This document shows, in pieces, positions 39,102 through 47,642 of a DNA stretch of 64,000 nucleotides. The number at the start of each line of letters is the position of its first letter. The first letter of the stretch is position 1. The notes under the pieces were generated by a model. The model was not told the origin of the DNA. It worked only from the letters and a program-made list of their open reading frames with translations, and searched no databases. Source of the DNA: Massilia sp. METH4 (GTDB lineage Bacteria; Pseudomonadota; Gammaproteobacteria; Burkholderiales; Burkholderiaceae_D); contig NZ_CP146614.1 in assembly GCF_037094685.1 (NCBI RefSeq), forward strand, positions 6,634,001 through 6,698,000. The letters are read 5' to 3'. Position numbers and translations under genes: made by a program.

Positions 39102-39896
39102 GTGACACTCCTCGCCTCCACGCTCTATTGCCCGCGGTTCCAGGCGCTGCCGCGGCCGGTAACCGCCGTGCCATCCGAAGCGCAACATGGCGAGCACGTG
39201 GTACCGCACAGCCACTCGTGGGTGCAACTGCTGTATGCGAGCGAAGGTGTGGTAAGGGTGCGCACCGACCTGGGCGTGTGGATCATCCCGCCGCGGCGCG
39301 CCCTGCTGATCGCGCCGGGCATCGTGCACGAGCTGACGATGCTGTCGCGCGTGAACATGCGCACCCTGTACATCGATGCGGCCGCCGCGGGCGCCCTTGT
39401 CGAGGGTTGCCGCGTGCTGGAAGTGAGCCCGCTGCTGCGCGAGCTGATCCTGGCCCTGTCAGCCGAGCCGGTCGACTACGCGGTACCGGGCCGCGGCGAA
39501 CAGCTGGCGCAGCTGATCCTGTCGGAGCTGGCATCGATGGAAACCGTGCCGATCGCCGTGCCGTGGCCGCGCGACCGCCGCCTGCAGGCGCTGTGCGCGG
39601 ACATCATGGCCGACCCGGGCAGCCGCCGCGCCCTCGAAGACCGCGCGCTGGATGCCGGCGCCAGCGCCCGCACGCTGATCCGGCTATTCCCGAAGGAGAC
39701 CGGCCTGCACTACCGGCAATGGGTGCAGCAGGTGCACCTCGCCCACGCCTTCCCCATGCTGGCCCGCGGCGAAAGCGTCGCCACCATCGCAGCCAGCCTC
39801 GGCTACGCCAGTCCCAGTGCCTTCACAAGCATGTTCCGGCGCCTGCTGGGCAAGACCCCGCAGCATTACCTCACCGAATGGCGCGGCCCCGGCTGA
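39102..39896 (+). CDS. AraC-family transcriptional regulator, paralogue of 1666-2457
   Basis: A 264-residue regulator starting at GTG. The cupin portion VVPHSHSWVQLLYASEGVVR and WIIPPRRALLIAPGIVHELT matches that at 1666-2457 nearly position for position, as does [17 protein letters not shown]. The C-terminal double helix-turn-helix ends in IAASLGYASPSAFTSMFRRLLG. It is divergent from an MFS exporter, repeating the arrangement at the left of the window. The last codons and stop are part of a 114-bp tandem duplication that extends downstream. Confidence 0.88.
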   Translation: MTLLASTLYCPRFQALPRPVTAVPSEAQHGEHVVPHSHSWVQLLYASEGVVRVRTDLGVWIIPPRRALLIAPGIVHELTMLSRVNMRTLYIDAAAAGALVEGCRVLEVSPLLRELILALSAEPVDYAVPGRGEQLAQLILSELASMETVPIAVPWPRDRRLQALCADIMADPGSRRALEDRALDAGASARTLIRLFPKETGLHYRQWVQQVHLAHAFPMLARGESVATIAASLGYASPSAFTSMFRRLLGKTPQHYLTEWRGPG

Positions 39897-40090
39897 CGCC
39901 TGTCCCGCTCCATGCGGCTGAGCTAGTCGCAATACAACACCGGGGACTGTCCCTGCCAGCGGGGACTGTCCCTGTTGAGTGTCCCTGTTGAGTGGCGCGG
40001 CCCCGGCTGACACCGGTCCTGCCCCGTACGGTTGAGCTGGTCGCAATACAACATCGGGGACTGTCCCTGACACCGGGGACTGTCCCTGTC
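39879..40090. repeat. 114-bp tandem duplication carrying REP-like cores
   Basis: Two diverged copies with a 114-bp offset, starting at 39879 and 39993. Each begins with the araC 3' end (TGGCGCGGCCCCGGCTGA), then a GTCGCAATACAACA segment and two CGGGGACTGTCCCTG cores. The cores belong to the same palindromic family as 35340 and 58689. The second copy carries a duplicated stop-codon region with no gene attached. Confidence 0.85.
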
Positions 40091-40108
40091 GTGAGTTTGC
40101 GACGCGGC

Positions 40109-41755
40109 TTAGCGGGTGATGGTGGCGGGGAATGTCGGGGCGCGGCGGTGGCGGGTGGCTTGTTCGAAGGCGTAGGCCATGCCGATCAGGGCAGCTTCGG
40201 TGAAGGCGGCGCCGACGAACGACAGGCCGACGGGCAAGCCGTGCACCTGGCCGGCGGGGACCGTGATGTGCGGGTAGCCGGCCACCGCGGCGGGCGACGA
40301 GAAGCTGCCCGAGAAGTGGTCGCCGTTGACGAAGTCCGTGAGCCAGGCCGGGCCACCCGTCGGCGCGACCAGCGCATCGAGCCGGTAGTGCTTCAAGGCG
40401 CGGTCGAGGCCTTCCTTGCGCGCATAGCGCCGGCTGTTGGCCAGGGCGGCGCGGTAGGTTTTGCTCTCGAGCCCATTCTTCGTCTGTGCCTGTTCCAGGT
40501 ATTCCTGGCCGAAGTAGTTCAGCTCGGTCGCGGCGTTGCGCCGGTTGAACGCGATGACGTCGGCGATATTCGCGACCGGCGCGCCGGGCGCGTAGTCGCG
40601 CAGGTAATCCGCCAATCCCGCCTTGAATTCGTACAGCAGCACTTGCAGCTCGCTGTCGCCATACTTGTCCGTATTCGGCACTTGCACGTCGACCAGCTCG
40701 GCGCCCCTGGCGCGCAACACGTCCAGCGCCTTGCCGATCGCGCCATCCAGGTCATGGTTGTAGCCGAAGAAGTTGCGCGCGACGCCCAGCCGCTTGCCGC
40801 GCAACGCGTTCGGGTCCAACGCGGCGGCGTAGTCCACCCGCCTGGCATTGGCGGTGACCGCATCCCGCGGGTCCGGTCCGGCCATCGCCGCCAGCAGCAG
40901 CGCGGCGTCGGTGACGCTGCGCGTCATCGGCCCGGCCGTGTCCTGCGATGCGGAAATCGGAATGATGCCGCTGCGGCTGACGAGGCCGACCGTGGGCTTG
41001 ATGCCGACCAGGCCGCAGATCGATGCGGGCGACACGATGGAGCCATCCGTCTCCGTGCCGACGGACAGCGTGGCGAGACTGGCCGCCATCGCGGCCGCGG
41101 AGCCTGAACTGGAACCGCTGCAGTTGCGGTCGAGCGCGTACGGATTGCGGGTCAGGCCGCCGCGGGCACTCCAGCCGCTGGTCGAATGGGTCGAGCGCAT
41201 GTTCGCCCACTCGGACAGGTTGGTCTTGCCCAGGATGACGGCGCCGGCCCGCCGCAGCTGCGCCGTCACGTGCGCGTCGCGCGCGGCGCGCACGCCTTGC
41301 AGTGCCAGCGAACCAGCCGTGGTACTCATCTTGTCGGCGGTCGCGATATTGTCCTTCAGCAGGACCGGAATGCCATGCAGCGGGCCACGCAGCTTGCCGG
41401 CCTGCCGCTCGCGGTCGAGCGCGCGCGCGATCTGCGGCGCGTCGGGATTGAGTTCGATGACGGCGTTGATGCGGGGACCGGCCTTGTCGATCTTCGCGAT
41501 CCGGGCGAGGTAGAGCGCTACCAGCGCCTGCGACGTGAGCTTGCCGGCAGCCATCAGCTCCTGCTGGCGCCGCACACCGGCCTCGAGGACGGCATCCGGC
41601 GCCGCTGCCGCTTTCGCCCCTGCCGCCCCTGCCGCCCCTGCCGCCCCTGCCACCCCTGCCGCCCCTGCCGCTCCTGCCGTCGCTTCGGCCGCTCCCGCCA
41701 TCGCGGCCATGCCGCCCGCCGCCACGCCCAGCCTTACGAAATCCCTGCGCTCCAT
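40109..41755 (-). CDS. Amidase-signature hydrolase with Tat-type signal
   Basis: A 548-residue amidase. The N-terminus MERRDFVRLGVAAGG has a twin-arginine pattern followed by a hydrophobic segment, suggesting folded export. An Ala-Gly-Ala linker (about residues 25-50) follows, encoded by seven 9-bp DNA repeats. The catalytic Lys lies in GIPVLLKDNIATAD and the serines in NCSGSSSGSAAAMAASLA and SVGTETDGSIVSPAS, the Ser-cisSer-Lys triad of the family. The substrate is unknown. The start at 41755 is chosen for the Tat motif; a start at 41830 would bury it. Confidence 0.88.
   Translation of the reverse strand: MERRDFVRLGVAAGGMAAMAGAAEATAGAAGAAGVAGAAGAAGAAGAKAAAAPDAVLEAGVRRQQELMAAGKLTSQALVALYLARIAKIDKAGPRINAVIELNPDAPQIARALDRERQAGKLRGPLHGIPVLLKDNIATADKMSTTAGSLALQGVRAARDAHVTAQLRRAGAVILGKTNLSEWANMRSTHSTSGWSARGGLTRNPYALDRNCSGSSSGSAAAMAASLATLSVGTETDGSIVSPASICGLVGIKPTVGLVSRSGIIPISASQDTAGPMTRSVTDAALLLAAMAGPDPRDAVTANARRVDYAAALDPNALRGKRLGVARNFFGYNHDLDGAIGKALDVLRARGAELVDVQVPNTDKYGDSELQVLLYEFKAGLADYLRDYAPGAPVANIADVIAFNRRNAATELNYFGQEYLEQAQTKNGLESKTYRAALANSRRYARKEGLDRALKHYRLDALVAPTGGPAWLTDFVNGDHFSGSFSSPAAVAGYPHITVPAGQVHGLPVGLSFVGAAFTEAALIGMAYAFEQATRHRRAPTFPATITR
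41615..41677. repeat. Seven 9-bp tandem repeats in the amidase leader
   Basis: The unit CGCCCCTGC (two copies with one change each) encodes Ala-Gly-Ala on the minus strand, just after the signal-like segment of the amidase. Multiples of 9 keep the frame, so copy number may vary without breaking the gene. Confidence 0.85.
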
Positions 41756-41840
41756 CCGATCCTCTTCGCCACGGTCAATCGCGCAAGCATAGCAGCCCGG
41801 CAGCAACATGAACATGCGCGGCGCCCGCAAAGCCGGGACG

Positions 41841-41867
41841 AAAAAAAACGCCGCGCGAGGCGGCGTT
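41841..41867 (-). terminator. Terminator of efp
   Basis: On the minus strand, AACGCCGC (41860-41867) pairs with GCGGCGTT (41847-41854) around a 5-nt loop and runs into a row of T residues (41841-41848), 24 bp after the efp stop. Confidence 0.9.
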
Positions 41868-41890
41868 CTTTTGCAGCGATACGCGAAAGC

Positions 41891-42466
41891 TTAGTTGCGG
41901 ATCACGCGCTTGTATTCGTTGGTGCGGGTGTCGATTTCGATGAAATCGTCCTGGCTCACGAACAGCGGCACCTGCACGGTGTGGCGCTTCGATTCGATCG
42001 CGTTTTCGATCTTGGCTTCCTTCAGCACGTTGCCGGACGTGTTGCCCTTGACGGCCGGCTCCGAGTAAACGATCTGGCGCACGATGGTGGTCGGCAGTTC
42101 CACGGAGATGGCCTTGCCGTCGTAGAACACGGCTTCGCATTCCATGCCGTCTTTCAGGTAGTTCAGCGCGTCGCCCAGGTTCTCTTCTTCGATTTCGTAC
42201 TGGTTGTACTCTTCATCCATGAACACGTACAGCGGATCGGCGAAGTACGAGTAGGTGACCGGCTTCTTGTCCAGGATGACCACGTCGAACTTGTCATCGC
42301 CGCGGAACACGTTTTCCAGCGGAGCGTTGGTCAGAAGATTCTTCATCTTCCACTTGTAGGTGAAGCCCGTGCGGCTCGAACCGTTGACGTCGGAGCGCAG
42401 CACGATGAAGGGCTTGGCGTCAACCATGATGATGTTGCCAACACGAATTTCTTTTGCGGGTTTCAT
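41891..42466 (-). CDS. efp: Translation elongation factor P
   Basis: A 191-residue EF-P, which enters the ribosomal E site and relieves stalling at polyproline. The three beta-barrel domains are of normal length. The loop that is modified reads NGSSRTGF with arginine at position 32, the residue rhamnosylated by EarP rather than the lysine used by the EpmA pathway. earP lies immediately upstream (67 bp), consistent with co-transcription. Confidence 0.98.
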   Translation of the reverse strand: MKPAKEIRVGNIIMVDAKPFIVLRSDVNGSSRTGFTYKWKMKNLLTNAPLENVFRGDDKFDVVILDKKPVTYSYFADPLYVFMDEEYNQYEIEEENLGDALNYLKDGMECEAVFYDGKAISVELPTTIVRQIVYSEPAVKGNTSGNVLKEAKIENAIESKRHTVQVPLFVSQDDFIEIDTRTNEYKRVIRN

Positions 42467-42533
42467 AAGAGAGAGTACCTACTAAAAATGGGTTTCAGTA
42501 ACCGCTCATCATACCATGTTCTTCATACGGCGC

Positions 42534-43688
42534 CTACCGCAGGGAACGGGCGAATGTCAGCAGATTCGAGGCCAGGTCGCCATTTTCCAACATCGCATTT
42601 TGCCAATTGGCAGAGCGGCATGCCAATTGATCGATACTGCCGGACAAGCTTTGCCAGAGGCCCTGCCAATCCGTATTTTCTTCAACGCCGTTGAATGCCA
42701 GCGTGAATCGTTCGAGTGCCTCGAATTGAGGGCCAGCCTCGCCATTGCAATAGCGCGATATAAATGCGCGCAGTTTTTTATGGTGCAGGTTTTCATCCTG
42801 CGGATAAATGTGCCAGATGAATGGACGATTTGCCCACTGCGCCCGCACGAACGAATCCTCGCCCCGCACGATATTCACGTCGCAAGCCCACAGCAGCCGG
42901 TCGTAATCGGGCTGCGGCACGAATGGCAGGACCCGCACCGTCAGCATGCCTTGCGTATGCACCGCACCGGCCACCGGATCGGCGCCCAGGAAGGCGCGCA
43001 CCTCGTCCCTGGCCACGCCCTCCGGCACCAGGCATGCCACCGGTGAGCCACCCTGCCGCCAGGCATCGAACAGCCCGGCCACCGGCCCGTGCGGGTAGCA
43101 GAACAGCGATACCTTGCATGCGGCCTGCTCGGCGGCAGTCAGGCCGACTTTGCCGAGAAAGGTCGACACCGCCGCCGGATCGCCCCGGTACCGGTCGCGC
43201 TCTTCAAGCAAGAGCGCCTCGCGCAGCAGGCCGCCCGTCCTGGCTGTAAAGCCGGGAAAGAAGAAATGCTTCGTCAACGGCAGGCGCGGATGCATCGACG
43301 GCAAGGTGTGGCATCCCTCGACCCACTCCTCGGCAGTCAAGCCTTCCAGGTTCAGCCACACGGGCTTCGATTGCCGTTGCGCCATCGCGGTCACGTAGCC
43401 AGGCGGAATATCGACGGCAAAGAATTCGATGACGATGTCGGCCACGTCTTCGGGGAACCAGGTACCCTCCTGGTCGCGCCAGTGATAGATGGCCACGCCC
43501 TCCACTTCCTGGGCCGGCGCATCGGGAGACACCTGAGGGCAGATACGCTCGAAGCTCTTCAGGTCGTCCACCCACAGGGTCACGGCAATGCCGTGCTCGC
43601 GGACCAGTTGGCGTGCGAGACGCCAGCAGATGCCGATATCGCCATAGTTGTCGACGACCTTGCAGAACAGTGCGAGCGTAGGATTCAT
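42534..43688 (-). CDS. earP: EF-P arginine rhamnosyltransferase EarP
   Basis: A 384-residue inverting glycosyltransferase (GT104) that transfers rhamnose from dTDP-rhamnose to Arg32 of EF-P. The N-terminal motif KVVDNYGDIGICWRLA carries D13 and D17, the catalytic aspartates known for the family. Also present are PEDVADIVIEFFAVDIPPGY and the nucleotide-binding segment CDVNIVRGEDSFVRAQWANR in the C-terminal lobe. I chose MNPTLALFCK at 43688 because it aligns with characterised starts. It sits directly upstream of efp. Confidence 0.96.
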   Translation of the reverse strand: MNPTLALFCKVVDNYGDIGICWRLARQLVREHGIAVTLWVDDLKSFERICPQVSPDAPAQEVEGVAIYHWRDQEGTWFPEDVADIVIEFFAVDIPPGYVTAMAQRQSKPVWLNLEGLTAEEWVEGCHTLPSMHPRLPLTKHFFFPGFTARTGGLLREALLLEERDRYRGDPAAVSTFLGKVGLTAAEQAACKVSLFCYPHGPVAGLFDAWRQGGSPVACLVPEGVARDEVRAFLGADPVAGAVHTQGMLTVRVLPFVPQPDYDRLLWACDVNIVRGEDSFVRAQWANRPFIWHIYPQDENLHHKKLRAFISRYCNGEAGPQFEALERFTLAFNGVEENTDWQGLWQSLSGSIDQLACRSANWQNAMLENGDLASNLLTFARSLR

Positions 43689-43705
43689 GGCGGGGACCCG
43701 TAATG

Positions 43706-43741
43706 ACAAAGCCGCACTGGAACTGGCGTTCCGAGTGCGGC
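43706..43741 (-). terminator. Hairpin terminator after tRNA-Glu
   Basis: On the minus strand GCCGCACT pairs with AGTGCGGC (43711-43741, with GGAAC/GTTCC continuing the stem), followed by a short TTTG. It begins 10 bp after the tRNA-Glu and ends 18 bp before earP. Confidence 0.6.
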
Positions 43742-43751
43742 CCGATATTCT

Positions 43752-43827
43752 TGGCGTCCCCACGGGGATTCGAACCCCGGTACTCACCGTGAAAGGGTGA
43801 TGTCCTAGGCCTCTAGACGATGGGGAC
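43752..43827 (-). tRNA. tRNA-Glu (TTC)
   Basis: A 76-nt cloverleaf with encoded CCA; the anticodon loop CTTTCAC gives TTC. It appears identical to four other tRNA-Glu genes in the window. It is the second gene of a tandem pair with 43885-43960. Confidence 0.96.
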
Positions 43828-43884
43828 CCTGGACTGGCTTTGACATTTCTTCCCAAAAAACGAAAACCCGTTTCTCGAAAAGCT

Positions 43885-43960
43885 TGGCGTCCCCACGGGG
43901 ATTCGAACCCCGGTACTCACCGTGAAAGGGTGATGTCCTAGGCCTCTAGACGATGGGGAC
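43885..43960 (-). tRNA. tRNA-Glu (TTC)
   Basis: 76 nt with encoded CCA, apparently identical to the copy at 43752-43827 and 57 bp upstream of it. A consensus-like promoter lies directly upstream at 43980-44009. Confidence 0.96.
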
Positions 43961-43979
43961 GTCGTAAAAGCGTGCGCGC

Positions 43980-44009
43980 ATTATAGCACCGGGCCGCGAG
44001 ACGTTACAA
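43980..44009 (-). promoter_or_regulatory. Sigma-70 promoter of the tRNA-Glu pair
   Basis: On the minus strand TTGTAA (44004-44009), 18-bp spacer, TATAAT (43980-43985), 19 bp before the tRNA 5' end. Confidence 0.8.
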
Positions 44010-44027
44010 GGGTGAAAGTCGTACTGC

Positions 44028-44047
44028 CCGGCAAGAGCACTTGCCGG
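44028..44047 (-). terminator. Possible terminator hairpin after the oxidase operon
   Basis: A perfect 8-bp stem CCGGCAAG/CTTGCCGG with a 4-nt loop, 23 bp after the subunit IV stop. No T-run follows, so confidence is limited. Confidence 0.45.
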
Positions 44048-44070
44048 ATTCCGTCACGGTGCGGCACGGG

Positions 44071-44376
44071 TCAGCCGGCCAGGCCGCTGCGCAGCAGGTG
44101 CACGTAATCGGACTCGGCCGCCATCAATCCCGCCAGCACGAGGAGCGCCGCTGGGGGAATCACGACCACGCAGATCAGTGCCAGCCGCTCCCAGCGCAGG
44201 TGCATGAACACGGCCACGATCAGGGCTGCCTTCGCCATCATCAGCGCAAGGATCAAAGTCCAGCGCAGCACGCCTTCCAGGTGCAACACGTCGACGAGAT
44301 ACGACAACGCGCTGAGCACGAAGAGCAGGCCCCACACTTTCAGGTACATCGCCACCGGATGCTGCTGGCCTTCCAT
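44071..44376 (-). CDS. Cytochrome c oxidase subunit IV-like protein
   Basis: A 101-residue protein with three hydrophobic helices (LKVWGLLFVLSALSYLVDVL; ILALMMAKAALIVAVFMHL; LALICVVVIPPAALLVLAGL). The KAALIVAVFMHLRWE segment is the signature of bacterial subunit IV. It is the last gene of the oxidase operon, 10 bp after subunit III. Two adjacent ATG codons (44379, 44376) are possible starts; the second has better spacing from GGAGG. Confidence 0.85.
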   Translation of the reverse strand: MEGQQHPVAMYLKVWGLLFVLSALSYLVDVLHLEGVLRWTLILALMMAKAALIVAVFMHLRWERLALICVVVIPPAALLVLAGLMAAESDYVHLLRSGLAG

Positions 44377-44386
44377 CATGCCCTCC

Positions 44387-45082
44387 TCACCACAGGTAGA
44401 ACAGCGCAAAAATGAACACCCACACCAGGTCGACGAAGTGCCAGTACAGGCCGGCGATCTCGACGATGTCATACCCCTTGCGCTCGTAGGCACCTCGCGC
44501 GACGCGCCACGCCACGATGGCAAGATAGATCACGCCGGCACTCACGTGCAGGCCGTGGAACCCCGTGATCATGAAGAAGCTGGCGCCGAACTGCGCCGAG
44601 CCCATCGGGTTACCCCACGGCCGCACGCCTTCCGCGATCAGCTTGCTCCACTCGAACGCCTGCATGCCGACGAACAGCGCGCCGAACGCGACGGTCAGTG
44701 CCATCAGGGCGGCGCAGCGCCTGCGGTCGCGCCGATAGGCATGGTTGACGGCCATCGCCATGGTGCCGCTGCTCGAGATCAGCACGAAGGTCATGATGGC
44801 GATGAGGATCAGCGGCAGGTGGACACCGCCGATGGTCAGCGCGAACACTTCGCTGGGGTTCGGCCACTCGGTCGTGGTGGCCATGCGCACCGACATGTAG
44901 CCGGTGAGGAAGGTGCCGAAGATGAAGGTGTCGCTGAGCAGGAAGATCCACATCATCGCCTTGCCCCACGGGACGTGGAACATCTGGCGGTCGCCGGACA
45001 GGTCGGCCGCCATGCCGGTCCAGCCTGCCTCGGCCGGCAGCGGGGCCGCATGTGCCGCGGTGGCGTCGGGTTGGGCGGACAT
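44387..45082 (-). CDS. Cytochrome c oxidase subunit III
   Basis: A 231-residue membrane protein of the haem-copper oxidase subunit III family. Motifs are KAMMWIFLLSDTFIFGTFLT, FVLISSSGTMAMAVNHA, FFMITGFHGLHVSAGVIYL and GLYWHFVDLVWVFIFALFYL, the last with the conserved WHFVDxVW. It surrounds subunit I and stabilises turnover. It is preceded by a second, divergent subunit III-like gene 13 bp upstream. Confidence 0.93.
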   Translation of the reverse strand: MSAQPDATAAHAAPLPAEAGWTGMAADLSGDRQMFHVPWGKAMMWIFLLSDTFIFGTFLTGYMSVRMATTTEWPNPSEVFALTIGGVHLPLILIAIMTFVLISSSGTMAMAVNHAYRRDRRRCAALMALTVAFGALFVGMQAFEWSKLIAEGVRPWGNPMGSAQFGASFFMITGFHGLHVSAGVIYLAIVAWRVARGAYERKGYDIVEIAGLYWHFVDLVWVFIFALFYLW

Positions 45083-45095
45083 CGTCCCTACTCCG

Positions 45096-45761
45096 TCAAC
45101 GTACCGGGATGCCGACCGCGGCGCAGATATCGCGCACCACGCTCGGCGTCATCCAGAACAGCAAGGCGAACACGGCCAGCCACAGCAGCAGCAAGGCATG
45201 CCAATAACGCGCGCACAGCGCCAGGCCTTCGGCAAGCCGGGCGCCCTCGTCGGCCCGCCAGCGCGCCAGCACCCAGGCGGCCGCCAGCATGCCGCCGGCC
45301 ACGTGTACGATGTGCAGCCCCGTCAGCATGTAGAAGAAGGCGGCAGCCGGCCCGGCCGTGACGTCGAGCTGTTGTGCCGACATGGTGCTCCACGCCCATA
45401 ACTGGCTTCCGACGAACGCGGCCGAGATTACCCAGGCGAGCACGCCGAGCCGGCCGGCCCGCGACTCGCGCTGCCGCCGCGCGGCCCGCGCGGCCATCAG
45501 CCACGCGGCGTCGCCGGCCACCAGCAATCCCGTCGACAGCCACAGCTGCCACGGCACCGGCGGCAGCACGCGCCAGTCCTCGTAGGTGATGCGCATCAGG
45601 TAGGCGGCGCCAAACAGCGCGAACAGCGTGCACACGACGCCGATGAAAGCCCACAGGCCCACTTCCCGGGTGTTGTAGGGTGCCGGTCCGGAACCGGGCC
45701 AGTAACCATCCGGCACGAAGCCCGAGCGGAAATCGCTGGACAACCACTTGCGCAGCTTCAT
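45096..45761 (-). CDS. Second, divergent subunit III-like oxidase protein
   Basis: A 221-residue protein with five to seven predicted helices and partial subunit III motifs (REVGLWAFIGVVCTLFALFG, FFYMLTGLHIVHVAGGMLAA, ARYWHALLLLWLAVFALLFW). The aspartate/glutamate positions of the main subunit III are less conserved. It overlaps ctaD by 4 bp (ATGA), so it is translated with subunit I. It may replace one half of subunit III or play an accessory role. Confidence 0.8.
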   Translation of the reverse strand: MKLRKWLSSDFRSGFVPDGYWPGSGPAPYNTREVGLWAFIGVVCTLFALFGAAYLMRITYEDWRVLPPVPWQLWLSTGLLVAGDAAWLMAARAARRQRESRAGRLGVLAWVISAAFVGSQLWAWSTMSAQQLDVTAGPAAAFFYMLTGLHIVHVAGGMLAAAWVLARWRADEGARLAEGLALCARYWHALLLLWLAVFALLFWMTPSVVRDICAAVGIPVR

Positions 45762-47605
45762 GTTCGTAGCCCTCCTTCGACCGGACCAGGGGCGCCCGGC
45801 AGCGCGCGGCCGCCCGCGTGTTCGTCGTCATCAGGCCCTGCCTCCGGCCCCACGTTCTGCGGCAGGTAATCCCCTTCCGGGCCATCCCGGCCATACCCGT
45901 ACGGGCCGCGATACACCACGGGCAGTTGCGGCCCCCAGTTGCCGTGGACCGGTGGCGTCTGCGGCGTTTGCCATTCCAGGCTGGCGGCGCGCCAGGGATT
46001 GGCACCGGCCGGCCGCCCGCGCCGCGCACTCCAGGCCAGGTTAAACAGGAACAGCAACTGCGCGATGCCGACGACGAGCGCCGCCACCGTGATGAACGCG
46101 TTCAGCGACTGTGCCGAAGGCGGGATGAAGTTGTAGTTGTCGTAGGCATAGTAGCGGCGCGGCATGCCGAGCAAGCCCAGGTAATGCATCGGGAAGAAGA
46201 TCGCGTAGGCACCGAGGAACGTGATCCAGAAATGCAGCTGCGCCAGGCCTTCGTGGTACATGCGCCCGGTCACCTTCGGGTACCAGTGGTAGATGCCGCC
46301 GAACACGGCCAGCACGGGCGACACGCCCATCACCATGTGGAAGTGGGCGACGACGAAATAGGTGTTCGACAGGGGAATGTCCACGCTGACATTGCCGAGG
46401 AACAGGCCGGTCAGCCCGCCGATGAGGAAGGTGCTGATGAAGCCCAGCGCGAACAGCATCGGCGCCGTCAGGTGGATGTCGCCGCGCCACAGGGTGAGCG
46501 TCCAGTTGTAGACCTTCAGCGCTGTAGGCACCGCGATCACGAGCGTGGTGATGGCGAAGAAGAAGCCGAACCACGGGTGCATCCCGGACACATACATGTG
46601 GTGCGCCCACACGACGAACGACAGCGCGCCGATGATGACGATCGCCCAGACCATCATGCGATAGCCGAAGATGCACTTGCGGGCGTGCACGCTGATCAGG
46701 TCGGAGATGATGCCGAACGCGGGCAGCGCCACGATGTAGACCTCGGGGTGCCCGAAGAACCAGAACAGGTGCTGGAACAGCAGCGGGCTGCCGCCGCTGT
46801 AGTTCAGCGGCTGGCCCATCGACACGATCGCCGGCATGAAGAAGCTGGTGCCCAGCACGCGGTCGAGCAACATCATCACGCCGGACACGAACAGCGCCGG
46901 GAACGCCAGCAGCGCCAGGATGGTGGCGATGAAGATGCCCCACACGGTAAGCGGCATGCGCATCAGCGTCATGCCGCGCGTGCGCGCCTGCAGGATCGTC
47001 GTCACGTAATTCAGGCCGCCCATCGTGGCGGCGACGATGAACACGAGCAGCGAGACGAGCATGACGACGATGCCTGCCTCGACGCCGGGCGTGCCTGGCA
47101 GGATGGCCTGCGGCGGATACAGCGTCCAGCCCGCGCCCGTGGGGCCGCCCGGCACGAAGAAACTGGCGCACAGGATCGCGACGGCGAGCAGGTAGAACCA
47201 GAAGCTCAGCATGTTCAGGTAGGGGAACACCATGTCGCGCGCGCCGACCATCAGGGGAATCAGGTAATTGCCGAAGCCGCCCAGGAAGATCGCCGTCAGC
47301 AGGTAGATCACCATGATCATGCCGTGCATGGTGATGTACTGGTAATAGCTGGTGGGGTCGATGAACTCGAACTTGCCGGGAAAGCCCAGCTGCAGGCGCA
47401 TCAGGTCGGACAGCACGATGCCGATCACGCCCACCACCAGGGCGGTCATCGTGTACTGGATCGCGATCACCTTGTGATCCTGGCTCCACACATAGCGGGT
47501 CCAGAAGCTGGCCGGTGCATGTGCGTCATGCGCGCCCTCACGCGGCGCGCCGGGAGCGCCCGGCCCGGCGGCTTCCCTCTTCTCGTCGATCTCGTCGGAC
47601 ATCAT
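45758..47605 (-). CDS. ctaD: Cytochrome c oxidase subunit I
   Basis: A 615-residue catalytic subunit with 12 helices that reduces O2 to water at the haem-CuB centre. Key features are MHGMIMVIYLLTAIFLGGFG (haem a ligand region), FWFFGHPEVYIVALPAFGI (CuB histidine, the cross-linked tyrosine and the D-channel glutamate), VWAHHMYVSG (two CuB histidines) and VVAHFHMVMG (haem ligands). This places it in the A1 type. A hydrophilic C-terminal tail of about 70 residues follows. It overlaps the next gene by 4 bp. Confidence 0.97.
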   Translation of the reverse strand: MMSDEIDEKREAAGPGAPGAPREGAHDAHAPASFWTRYVWSQDHKVIAIQYTMTALVVGVIGIVLSDLMRLQLGFPGKFEFIDPTSYYQYITMHGMIMVIYLLTAIFLGGFGNYLIPLMVGARDMVFPYLNMLSFWFYLLAVAILCASFFVPGGPTGAGWTLYPPQAILPGTPGVEAGIVVMLVSLLVFIVAATMGGLNYVTTILQARTRGMTLMRMPLTVWGIFIATILALLAFPALFVSGVMMLLDRVLGTSFFMPAIVSMGQPLNYSGGSPLLFQHLFWFFGHPEVYIVALPAFGIISDLISVHARKCIFGYRMMVWAIVIIGALSFVVWAHHMYVSGMHPWFGFFFAITTLVIAVPTALKVYNWTLTLWRGDIHLTAPMLFALGFISTFLIGGLTGLFLGNVSVDIPLSNTYFVVAHFHMVMGVSPVLAVFGGIYHWYPKVTGRMYHEGLAQLHFWITFLGAYAIFFPMHYLGLLGMPRRYYAYDNYNFIPPSAQSLNAFITVAALVVGIAQLLFLFNLAWSARRGRPAGANPWRAASLEWQTPQTPPVHGNWGPQLPVVYRGPYGYGRDGPEGDYLPQNVGPEAGPDDDEHAGGRALPGAPGPVEGGLRT

Positions 47606-47642
47606 GCCTCCGCGGCACCGTTCAATGTTCGGTCGGCGGCGC

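Noticed and set aside
39879..40090. Could the repeated CGGGGACTGTCCC cores be a CRISPR array?
   Set aside because: The units are palindromic, unevenly spaced and part of a 114-bp duplication; there are no unique spacers of constant length and no cas genes.
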